Part shown: positions 15,325 through 21,634 of the stretch, one piece after another | How the letters are laid out: the number at the start of each line of letters is the position of its first letter | Numbering within the stretch: the first letter of the stretch is position 1 | IMG/VR virus record: IMGVR_UViG_3300017772_000109 | Coordinates: 1 to 25,475 of that record | Reading direction: 5' to 3' (one strand) | Length of the DNA: 25,475 nt | Origin: a virus | Notes under the pieces: generated by a model | Told to the model about the DNA's origin: nothing | What the model saw: only the letters and a program-made list of their open reading frames with translations | Database searches by the model: none | Program-made: the position numbers and the translations under genes

Positions 15325-16315
15325 TTTTAATTATCCCCTGTTTTACTAGTCTTTCTCTAAGTCTAGGTTCTTTTCTATTATAGTTTTTAGATACTATTGA
15401 TAGATTTGATTTATCATTATTCATTGGGTTGTTATCTTTATGATGAACATCTTTACCCTTTATGTCTTTGTTGTCTTTTAACTGATTTCTAGCTGAATTT
15501 CTTGCAGCTCGTCTTTTGATTTGTTCTGGTTTGCCTTGATAGTTCTCATACTCTTTTTTGTAATCTCTATCTTCTTCTACAGTATCTTCGCCCATTACTA
15601 ACTGACCCAATGCCTGTGATATTTGAGTCAATACAGGTATTGGTATTTGTGCAATTAATTGTGCCTGAGCAGATGAAACACCTTTCATCTTACTTAACAT
15701 TGCTTTGACTTTTGCGTTCTCTTCTATCTCGGTCTCTTCTGGCACACAATTAGGAACTACTTTTCCACCTTTCTTTTTTGTACCAACTTGTTTGTAACCA
15801 TCCCAGCATGCTTCGTCCATTGTGAAGTCTTCGTCTGCAACGAATGACTCACCTCTAACTTTGTTTGCAAGGTCTTTGTCTGCCTTGCCCCATGTGCCTG
15901 AACCTTTAGTGATAAAACTATTCACTCTGGCAAATGCCCATTGTGGTGCAGTTGTACCAGGTCTATGACCAGTCTTATATGCAGCCAATCCTCTATCGTA
16001 AACTTTCTTTAGAATACCATATGAGATGCCTGATTTCTTTGCCTTGTTTACCAAACCTGTAATCTTTTCTACTATCACGGTTTCTTCGCCAAACTGTTTT
16101 TCATACTTCTTAGTATGAACTGACTTCTTAGTCTTACCTTCATCATCACCAGGTGCAGGTCCACTTTTCTTTGCCTTAAAGTGTGCATCTCGTTTTTGTT
16201 TAGTGTCTTTAGACAAACCACTATGATATTTTGCAGGTTGTGAACCTTCTTTATCTTTAATGTCTTTGTCTTGTTTAACTCTTTGTTCTAAGATTCTTTT
16301 AAATAATGTAGTCAT
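15311..16315 (-). CDS. DUF5824-like / HNH-like fusion protein
   Basis: A 334-residue modular protein. Residues about 1-20 (MTTLFKRILEQRVKQ) look like a capsid-targeting peptide with an ILE cut site. Residues about 84-155 (KAKKSGISYGILKKVYDRGL, AAYKTGHRPGTTAPQWAFAR) match my recollection of DUF5824, a phage domain of unknown function. Residues 170-191 (CWDGYKQVGTKKKGGK, PNCVP) are a linker motif common in marine phage proteins. Residues about 250-320 look like an HNH nuclease: DVHHKDNNPMNNDKSNLSIV gives H291-H292, N299-N300 and N304, with Asn in place of the last His. Activity is uncertain because of that change. The ATG has no clear Shine-Dalgarno and follows CATAAATA by five bases. Overlaps the downstream gene by 14 bases. 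Confidence 0.82.
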   Translation of the reverse strand: MTTLFKRILEQRVKQDKDIKDKEGSQPAKYHSGLSKDTKQKRDAHFKAKKSGPAPGDDEGKTKKSVHTKKYEKQFGEETVIVEKITGLVNKAKKSGISYGILKKVYDRGLAAYKTGHRPGTTAPQWAFARVNSFITKGSGTWGKADKDLANKVRGESFVADEDFTMDEACWDGYKQVGTKKKGGKVVPNCVPEETEIEENAKVKAMLSKMKGVSSAQAQLIAQIPIPVLTQISQALGQLVMGEDTVEEDRDYKKEYENYQGKPEQIKRRAARNSARNQLKDNKDIKGKDVHHKDNNPMNNDKSNLSIVSKNYNRKEPRLRERLVKQGIIKNGKR

Positions 16316-16319
16316 ACTT

Positions 16320-17621
16320 CTATTTATGTAATTTCTTTGTTAATAGTTGTCTTTGTTTCCAGAGTGTTGCTCTGGTGTTTCCAGGAAATGATGTAGACCA
16401 TGCCATCAATTTACCAAAGACTGAGTTAGTTTTTCTTTTTAAAGAATCTAAATCATCATCATTTGATACTTGCATGAAGTCTCTTTTGAATAGTTTCTGC
16501 ATAGATGCAATATTCTTTTGTGAATTGTTCCAATCTTTCTTAACAATCGCATCTGGTAATTGTCTTGGTCTTGAACTGTTTCTTGCCAATGCGTTTGGAA
16601 GTGATGTACTGACATACACCATTTTAGATTCGTAACCAAGTTTATCTAACATGTTCTTATACGCTTTAATCTTAGTGTCGTTTGCACTTGTAGTATCGAA
16701 GATAAGACCAAGTCTATTGTCAATGTATCTGTCCATCAATCGAGTAGTTTGTCTCTTCGCCTTCTTTCTAATTGGGTCTCTGATATCGGCAGGTACTGCA
16801 TTTAAGTCTAGGGTTTGACCTGCCTTCTTTAGACCATTCTCAAATGACTTATCTGTATTGACTAGTTTCAACCCTAATGCCTTCAAACCCAAACCATCTA
16901 CTACTGTTGACTTACCAGAACCTGGACCACCCATGAAGAATACTGCCTTAAAGATACCTGGGTCATATACACCTTCTCTAAGTAAGTCCTCAATCATGTA
17001 GTCTGGTAGAGTGGAGAACGACTCCTCTGCGATTCCCATACCTCTACGCACATCTTTGTATAGTTTGTCTGCGAGTTTTTTATCTGGCACGCCACCTTTG
17101 AATGAATCAAAGTCATCTTGTTCTGCGGCTGCCCTCATCTTAGATGCACTCATACCTGACACATCATCAGCATCTGGATCCCTTTCACCAGCACTAACTA
17201 TGTTTATATCATCGAACTTATAGAAACCGTGTCTTGCCTTTACACCATTGTATTTCTTAAGTAGTGTTTCGAATTCTCTGATTCTATCTGAACCAACAAC
17301 CATAGTGATACTAGTATAACCTTGTTTGTGTAATGCGTTTGCGACATCGAATACTGTTCTGGCGTTTGCATCTGGTACACCAACCTTCTTAGAAAAGAAC
17401 TTTCTTAGATACTGAATCTTTGTTTTGTGATTCAGTGGATTTTTTCTCTTATCATTTGAGTGAGAAGTAAATATCATTGGGTCGCCTTTTACTGACTTTG
17501 ATACCTTGTTTAGTTTATCGACAAGTTTACCATGCCCAATTGTGGGTGGGTTGAACCTTCCGAATGAAAAAACAGCGGGTCTTTGTTTCGCCTCTGATAT
17601 GAATGATTGTAATGTTTTCAT
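16320..17621 (-). CDS. Nucleotidyltransferase / P-loop kinase fusion with capsid-targeting-like N-terminus
   Basis: A 433-residue fusion. Residues 19-163 are a nucleotidyltransferase of the NMNAT/cytidylyltransferase superfamily: GRFNPPTIGH (21-30, T-x-G-H form) and SGMSASKMR (155-163, ISTSK-like). Residues about 225-430 are a P-loop kinase: Walker A GGPGSGKST (231-239) and a D-x-T type strand end LIFDTTSAN. NMN adenylyltransferase plus kinase recalls NadR (NAD salvage); polynucleotide kinase is an alternative for the second domain. The protein opens MKTLQSFISEAKQ, matching the T4 internal-protein targeting peptide MKTYQEFIAEA at 8 of 11 positions, with ISE as a cut site. I chose ATG 17621, which shares one base with the upstream TAA; an ATG at 17633 is possible. 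Substrates are not readable. Confidence 0.88.
   Translation of the reverse strand: MKTLQSFISEAKQRPAVFSFGRFNPPTIGHGKLVDKLNKVSKSVKGDPMIFTSHSNDKRKNPLNHKTKIQYLRKFFSKKVGVPDANARTVFDVANALHKQGYTSITMVVGSDRIREFETLLKKYNGVKARHGFYKFDDINIVSAGERDPDADDVSGMSASKMRAAAEQDDFDSFKGGVPDKKLADKLYKDVRRGMGIAEESFSTLPDYMIEDLLREGVYDPGIFKAVFFMGGPGSGKSTVVDGLGLKALGLKLVNTDKSFENGLKKAGQTLDLNAVPADIRDPIRKKAKRQTTRLMDRYIDNRLGLIFDTTSANDTKIKAYKNMLDKLGYESKMVYVSTSLPNALARNSSRPRQLPDAIVKKDWNNSQKNIASMQKLFKRDFMQVSNDDDLDSLKRKTNSVFGKLMAWSTSFPGNTRATLWKQRQLLTKKLHK
16321..16328 (-). promoter_or_regulatory. Putative late promoter (CATAAATA)
   Basis: Minus-strand CATAAATA five bases before ATG 16315, overlapping the stop codon of the nucleotidyltransferase/kinase gene. 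The predicted start site is the A of the ATG. Confidence 0.5.
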
Positions 17622-18826
17622 TATTTGTCCCATGCCTTTGCAGCTGTAAAGTTATTTAGTGAGAACTCCATACGGTCTACTAACTTCACTGCCTTACCGT
17701 CATCATCGATTGCAACATATCCCTCAGGATTTACTACTTTTAAACCTGTGGGTGTTCTTACGAATGTGCCGATTGATTTTGCTTTGTTTAAACCATCTAT
17801 GATAATCTGTTTCGCCTCAACCATGCCTACTTGAAACTCTGTCAATGCAGTTATGAATGGTTTAAGACTTCTGATATCTCTGACAAGGTCTTTACCTATT
17901 TGTTCTTTGATATCTTTTGTCTTCTGCATCTTTACTGCACCAACCACTTTTGTTTTCCAATAGTTCTCAAAGTGTTTAAGATAATCATTATAGTTTAGAT
18001 TGAACTTACCCTTTCTTATTTGGGCGTTCATGTATGTTTTGTATGTTGCACCTGCACCTTTAGATGCAATGGTGTCTTGTATCTTCATAAACTTAATCAG
18101 TGAAGGTCTTTTGATTTTATGAAATGACTTACCTGTTTTAGTAAGTAGAGTAGATAACTTAAGTGTTTCTTTTCCTGTGAGTGTAGAATTACCTGCAACA
18201 TTCTTAAAGGTTGCATCATCAATCCATACATCATTGTTATGACCTAAAGAAGATATATCTGCACCAAATGAGGCGCCCAAATCATCTATACTTGAACCCT
18301 CGTATGTCGTATGAAATACTATACCATACTTGGCATTTGCAATCTGTTTACCTAATTCTGATTGAACTGGTACAGCATACATGATTGTGTTAGGTTGAAA
18401 TGTAATGTGTTCTACATCATTTATTTTCTTCATCTTCTTATCTGCCTGAGTAAACATCAAGTCACCTTGCATTACTTTATTCCAGGATAGTTTAGATAGA
18501 TACTCGAATGAGTCTATGAACTTCTTCTCTAAGTCTCCAGATAGTTCAGATGCGTTCTTAATTTCTGATACTGAACAATAGAACTTAGGTTCTTTATTGA
18601 ATAATGATTTCTTTGCGACAAAGAATCTGCCGTCTTCTGGATGTTTTCCACAAAAGATTGCAGGTGCACCATCCCATTTGACAGTCATGTTGAATTTTTT
18701 CTTGGCATTTCCTTTCATCATGTCTCTGAGTGCGAGTAGAAAGGTTATAGAAGCACGACCACCATCAATACCGTTATTGATGATTTCATCTTCTAAATGT
18801 TCTAAATGTAGATTTTTAACGGCCAT
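17621..18826 (-). CDS. DNA/RNA ligase-like nucleotidyltransferase (DUF6267-like)
   Basis: A 401-residue protein with scattered signatures of the covalent nucleotidyltransferase (ligase/capping enzyme) superfamily. Motif I is K50-W-D-G53 followed by AP (TVKWDGAPAIF); Lys50 would be the adenylated residue. A motif III-like MQGDLMF (119-125), a motif IV-like EGYV (368-371) and a motif V-like KAVKLVD (378-384) follow in the right order. The gap between III and IV (about 245 residues) is larger than in classical ligases, so an inserted helical domain or a divergent fold is likely. The family resembles what I recall as DUF6267; no activity is established to my knowledge. Preceded by a hairpin with a late promoter, no clear Shine-Dalgarno; coupled to the kinase fusion by TAATG. 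Confidence 0.75.
   Translation of the reverse strand: MAVKNLHLEHLEDEIINNGIDGGRASITFLLALRDMMKGNAKKKFNMTVKWDGAPAIFCGKHPEDGRFFVAKKSLFNKEPKFYCSVSEIKNASELSGDLEKKFIDSFEYLSKLSWNKVMQGDLMFTQADKKMKKINDVEHITFQPNTIMYAVPVQSELGKQIANAKYGIVFHTTYEGSSIDDLGASFGADISSLGHNNDVWIDDATFKNVAGNSTLTGKETLKLSTLLTKTGKSFHKIKRPSLIKFMKIQDTIASKGAGATYKTYMNAQIRKGKFNLNYNDYLKHFENYWKTKVVGAVKMQKTKDIKEQIGKDLVRDIRSLKPFITALTEFQVGMVEAKQIIIDGLNKAKSIGTFVRTPTGLKVVNPEGYVAIDDDGKAVKLVDRMEFSLNNFTAAKAWDK
17653..17660 (-). promoter_or_regulatory. Possible late promoter (ACTAAATA) for the kinase fusion gene
   Basis: Minus-strand ACTAAATA inside the 3' end of the ligase-like gene, 31 bases before ATG 17621, the same spacing as at 8403 and 18826. 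It is coding sequence, so chance is possible. Confidence 0.35.
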
Positions 18827-18827
18827 A

Positions 18828-18858
18828 AGTAGTTATCACATTGTTGTGTATAACTACT
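18828..18858 (-). promoter_or_regulatory. Hairpin directly before the ligase-like start, entered by late promoter
   Basis: Arms AGTAGTTATCACA (18828-18840) and TGTGTATAACTACT (18845-18858) pair over 13 base pairs with one bulge and a four-base loop. It ends one base before ATG 18826. The late promoter at 18858-18865 predicts a start near 18852, inside the 5' arm, so late mRNA would lose the outer six pairs while read-through mRNA keeps the full stem. Confidence 0.65.
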
Positions 18859-18865
18859 ATTTATG
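18858..18865 (-). promoter_or_regulatory. Putative late promoter (CATAAATA)
   Basis: Minus-strand CATAAATA in the 50-base gap before the ligase-like gene, 31 bases from ATG 18826. Confidence 0.55.
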
Positions 18866-18876
18866 TATTTTGAAAG

Positions 18877-19329
18877 CTATGGTGTTTCGAAAGTGGCGTC
18901 TGCATCGCCTTCTAACAGCGTTGTAGCAAAAGATATATTAGCGGTAATTGATTGTACTGCATTATAGGCGACAATCTTTTCATCATCGATTTCTGATTCA
19001 CTCTTTTTATCTTGATTCCAATATGAATACATTCCGCCTGATGTGGCGTCTGGATTTGCAGTTCTCCATGCATTAAGAGCTTCTATAATGTCTCCAGTGC
19101 CTGTCCATTCAAATATCTTATGTGAATGTGCAACATCGTCTACGGTTAAGTCTGAAGATTCTGATAAACTCACAATTATAGAATCATCTGTTTCATCTGC
19201 ATCTTTAGAATAGAAATAAAATGTTCTGGAAGTTCCTGCATCTCCACCCATCAAATCGTACCTGTTTTGCCATTCGATTAATTTTGATTGCATATCTGCT
19301 AAGTACGCATCATATCTAATTGTTGCCAT
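18877..19329 (-). CDS. Hypothetical acidic late protein, 150 residues
   Basis: No family recognised. It starts MATIRYDAYLADMQSKLIEW, a helical opening, then shows beta-like segments (TFYFYSKDADETDDSIIVSL) and ends acidic (LLEGDADATFETP). Rich in Asp, Ser and Thr, with few Lys compared with its neighbours. A proper Shine-Dalgarno (GGAG, eight bases before ATG 19329) and an ACTAAATA late promoter 30 bases upstream support late expression from its own mRNA. It could be a minor virion or tail component, by composition only. Confidence 0.75.
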   Translation of the reverse strand: MATIRYDAYLADMQSKLIEWQNRYDLMGGDAGTSRTFYFYSKDADETDDSIIVSLSESSDLTVDDVAHSHKIFEWTGTGDIIEALNAWRTANPDATSGGMYSYWNQDKKSESEIDDEKIVAYNAVQSITANISFATTLLEGDADATFETP

Positions 19330-19359
19330 TTATATCTCCGTGTTAAATTTCTATACTAC

Positions 19360-19367
19360 TATTTAGT
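19360..19367 (-). promoter_or_regulatory. Putative late promoter (ACTAAATA)
   Basis: Minus-strand ACTAAATA 30 bases before ATG 19329; the predicted leader of about 25 nt carries a GGAG. It overlaps the stop of the 58-residue gene. Confidence 0.55.
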
Positions 19368-19539
19368 TTTTTGATAGCGGTCTAGAGTGCAATTTTTCTT
19401 CTAATTGAGAAACTTTTTTCATTAATATCTCTGCCTTTTTGGTTTCACCAACAGACTTGAGTTCTTTAATGTCTCTCTTTAGTTGCACCTTCTTTTGAAG
19501 TACTGACAATACTTCTTTAGGTTTTAAGTTCTTCGTCAT
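19363..19539 (-). CDS. Small coiled-coil protein, 58 residues
   Basis: A short gene found by translating the gap between tRNA-Arg and the 150-residue gene. The product begins MTKNLKPKEVLSVLQKKVQL and ends EEKLHSRPLSKN; it is Lys/Glu-rich with a clear heptad-like Leu/Val pattern, so a short coiled coil is likely. The ATG (19539) follows an exact TATAAATA by seven bases and has no Shine-Dalgarno. The TAA stop overlaps the next late promoter. Function unknown. Length, composition and promoter position make it more likely real than not. Confidence 0.65.
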   Translation of the reverse strand: MTKNLKPKEVLSVLQKKVQLKRDIKELKSVGETKKAEILMKKVSQLEEKLHSRPLSKN

Positions 19540-19546
19540 AATCTAT

Positions 19547-19554
19547 TATTTATA
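19547..19554 (-). promoter_or_regulatory. T4-type late promoter (TATAAATA)
   Basis: Exact minus-strand TATAAATA between tRNA-Arg and the 58-residue gene, seven bases before ATG 19539. It marks the switch from the accessory block to the late block. Confidence 0.65.
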
Positions 19555-19564
19555 TCACAATTTT

Positions 19565-19641
19565 TGGCCGACCTGAGAGGATTCGAACCTCTGACCCTCG
19601 GTTTAGAAGACCGATGCTCTATCCAACTGAGCTACAGGCCG
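19565..19641 (-). tRNA. tRNA-Arg (anticodon UCU)
   Basis: Full cloverleaf on the minus strand, 77 nt with encoded CCA. Acceptor CGGCCTG pairs with CAGGTCG (one G-U), discriminator G. Anticodon stem TCGGT/ACCGA encloses loop CTTCTAA, anticodon TCT at 19605-19607. T arm AGAGG-TTCGAAT-CCTCT. It reads AGA codons, common in AT-rich phage genes. Lies between the ParB-like gene (10-base gap) and a late promoter. Confidence 0.96.
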
Positions 19642-19651
19642 AACATTCTTT

Positions 19652-20959
19652 TTACATCAACGGAGCAAAATTAAATTCTGGTTTACCGTTGCTGTCGTAA
19701 ACTTCTCCTGTAATGACAATATAATCTTCTGGTCTATCAAAGTGATTCTCATACCATTTTTGCATTGTCATTGTTGCGTTGTCGCCAGAAGATTTAAAAT
19801 CATCTTTAGTGACCCATGTAATCATTTGAAAGTACCTAGAGTTAGCAGTAGGATTACCCCTAGAATCTGAGGTCATCATTGTAAGTAAGAAAGGTTTTGA
19901 ATTAAATAACTTAGTAGAAGCAGTTTTACCAGCAGTCGCCATAGTTTTAGATGCAGTTCCTTTCCAAGTAAATGCCTTTATCTCTAAACTTTCATCTTCA
20001 TATTGTGCTTTACACTTGTTCACAAAAACTATATCTTCATAATTTATACCTGTTTGAGTTGTAAGTGCATTGTCACCTGTTTCGTCAAATGATTTTGCAA
20101 ACCCAAATTGAGTTGCATTACTAATGTCTGTAAGTAAAAATTGTTTCTCAGAACCAAACTGTGGATTAGTTGGCACTTCATATGTAATGCCATCATCTGT
20201 GGTTATAGATGTAGTCAATCTTTTATCGGAGTATTGTTTTGTGTATCTTTTAGCTCTCTCAATAATAGTTTCTGCTCGTTCATCGCCTTTTAAAAATGCT
20301 ACCACATTAAATTTATTTGGGTCAACTTTTCTTGCTTTTTTTGTGCCCTCTCTAGCAATTTTTAATGCTTGATGTATTGTTGTTTTATCGTTTGGGTCAT
20401 CAACTGCTTGAAGTAAATCGAATCTATCAAACTCTGCATATATTCTGTATGCATCTTTTAAAGTTTTTTCTGAAATGCCCCACTTGATACCAAAAGCAAT
20501 TTTGAATTCGGATGTATTTTTAACTGACCAACCTTTACCAGTTTCTCTGAAACTTCTTTCATTTTTAACAGATAATCTTTTAGATAGTTTAGGTATCGCA
20601 ATTTGCAATTTCTTTTCATTTCTTTCTGTTGACTTATCATCATTATCTGACTCTAGCAATTCTAGTTCATCATCTTTTTCGTTATTAGGGTTAAATGTGT
20701 AAGGTGTTGTTTCAACTTGAACATTACCACCTAATTCTTTAGCGATATATGTTCTTCGATTGCCACCATAGACAACATTTTTTTCATCTGCTTTGATTGG
20801 TCTTGTGTTGAGAAACTCTTCGCCAGCATCAAGTCTTGCTTTCATAGACTTACGAAGTTCTTGCATCTCATCGTCTTCGGTAGACCATCCATTTGGATAT
20901 AACTCTTTGTTATATGGATGTTCTATTAAATCTTTTGGATTCATTATTTTCATTGTCAT
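19652..20959 (-). CDS. ParB/sulfiredoxin-fold protein
   Basis: A 435-residue protein. Residues about 3-85 match the ParB N-terminal (ParB/Srx) fold: MNPKDLIEHPYNKELYPNG, then ELRKSMKARL, RPIKADEKNVVYGGNRRTYI and AKELGG. The GGNRR (65-69) corresponds to the ParB box, which binds nucleotide in CTPase ParBs. No second ParB DNA-binding domain is obvious. A central Lys-rich helical part (about 110-220) and a beta-rich C-terminus (about 240-435) are unrecognised. Phage proteins of this fold often act beside DNA modification enzymes or as nucleases, but no partner is seen here. The start at 20959 has GGAG nine bases upstream and follows the phosphatase stop by one base; an extended frame to 21040 would overlap it and is rejected. 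Confidence 0.78.
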   Translation of the reverse strand: MTMKIMNPKDLIEHPYNKELYPNGWSTEDDEMQELRKSMKARLDAGEEFLNTRPIKADEKNVVYGGNRRTYIAKELGGNVQVETTPYTFNPNNEKDDELELLESDNDDKSTERNEKKLQIAIPKLSKRLSVKNERSFRETGKGWSVKNTSEFKIAFGIKWGISEKTLKDAYRIYAEFDRFDLLQAVDDPNDKTTIHQALKIAREGTKKARKVDPNKFNVVAFLKGDERAETIIERAKRYTKQYSDKRLTTSITTDDGITYEVPTNPQFGSEKQFLLTDISNATQFGFAKSFDETGDNALTTQTGINYEDIVFVNKCKAQYEDESLEIKAFTWKGTASKTMATAGKTASTKLFNSKPFLLTMMTSDSRGNPTANSRYFQMITWVTKDDFKSSGDNATMTMQKWYENHFDRPEDYIVITGEVYDSNGKPEFNFAPLM

Positions 20960-20960
20960 A

Positions 20961-21407
20961 TTAAAAATCTCCTTCTGCAACTTGGACAACTGTAGTGCCT
21001 CTTTTTCTCCACATTTCGACAACTTGATTTCTGTCGTCAAAGACTAAATCAATCTTGCCACCTAATTCTTCAAACTTATCTGCAAGTTCAGATTTGAATT
21101 CATCATCTTTTCTGAAATCGCCATCTGGTCTTAAGAACAAACCTTGGTGATTGTTGCCAATCCATTCTGCAATTTGTTTCTCTGTAATCTCCCTCTCTGA
21201 CTCATTTCTTGCACTGAAGAAGGCAACTTGGTCACCTTGTGCAATAAATCTTTTTGCAATGTCACATACCCACTGAACTGGAGTATCGTTTACTGTTTCT
21301 GCTCTAAAAGACTGCCAATCGTTATTACCATTGACAAAATGCCTTCTATGTTCGACATCAGCGATAGTGCCGTCAACATCGAAAATTATTGTTTGTTTCT
21401 TTATCAT
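20961..21407 (-). CDS. HAD 3'-phosphatase, similar to T4 PseT phosphatase domain
   Basis: A 148-residue HAD-superfamily phosphatase that aligns with the C-terminal domain of T4 polynucleotide kinase/phosphatase (PseT). Motif I is D10-V-D12-G-T, motif II includes S65 (FFSARNES), motif III K100 (DFRKDDE) and motif IV DDR (124-126). The ending (DDRNQVVEMWRKRG, then QVAEGDF) is nearly the same as in T4. Expected to remove 3'-phosphates or 2',3'-cyclic phosphates from RNA or DNA ends. The kinase half of PseT is absent here; a P-loop kinase occurs elsewhere in the window. Transcribed from a sigma70-like promoter whose -10 lies seven bases before the ATG, so its leader is very short. Nucleotide or DNA-end substrate is inferred from homology. 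Confidence 0.88.
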   Translation of the reverse strand: MIKKQTIIFDVDGTIADVEHRRHFVNGNNDWQSFRAETVNDTPVQWVCDIAKRFIAQGDQVAFFSARNESEREITEKQIAEWIGNNHQGLFLRPDGDFRKDDEFKSELADKFEELGGKIDLVFDDRNQVVEMWRKRGTTVVQVAEGDF

Positions 21408-21413
21408 GTGTCC

Positions 21414-21443
21414 ATTATTGCATTAAATGAAGGTCACCGTCAA
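21414..21443 (-). promoter_or_regulatory. Sigma70-like early promoter before the phosphatase gene
   Basis: Minus strand: TTGACG (21438-21443), 18-base spacer, AATAAT (21414-21419). The -35 overlaps the stop of the 64-residue gene. Its spacer shares TGACCTTCA with the promoter at 22011. Confidence 0.6.
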
Positions 21444-21634
21444 CCCCTTTTAAGGTCAACAAACTTCCTCCTAGATTTACTAAACTGTTTCATTGGAGAC
21501 TTAAAGATTATCTCTTCTTTAGTTCCAGTCTTGATATAACCTACGAGATGCAGTGCATCATTAACAATGTAGGTGTGATTTGGTACAGGACATTTGGCGT
21601 CTGACCAATCGGTAATCTCTTTAAGATACTTCAT
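21440..21634 (-). CDS. Small hypothetical protein, 64 residues
   Basis: Unrecognised. It starts MKYLKEITDWSDAKCPVPNH and ends with SKSRRKFVDLKRG; mixed beta-like middle (TYIVNDALHLVGYIK). The short, basic C-terminus and the W-S/D-A-K-C-x-V-P-N-H opening resemble small proteins I recall from marine phages. GGAG lies ten bases before ATG 21634. It overlaps the end of the 120-residue gene by 14 bases, so it is translationally linked and read from the promoter at 22011. Its stop codon lies in the -35 element of the next promoter. Confidence 0.7.
   Translation of the reverse strand: MKYLKEITDWSDAKCPVPNHTYIVNDALHLVGYIKTGTKEEIIFKSPMKQFSKSRRKFVDLKRG

Noticed and set aside
16320-17621. Firm NadR assignment for the nucleotidyltransferase/kinase fusion
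   Set aside because: Domain order fits NadR, but residues that define NMN or nicotinamide riboside specificity could not be identified, and polynucleotide kinase-like P-loops look similar.
20960-21040. Extended N-terminus of the ParB-like frame
   Set aside because: It overlaps the conserved end of the phosphatase; the ATG at 20959 has a proper GGAG and starts right at the ParB domain.
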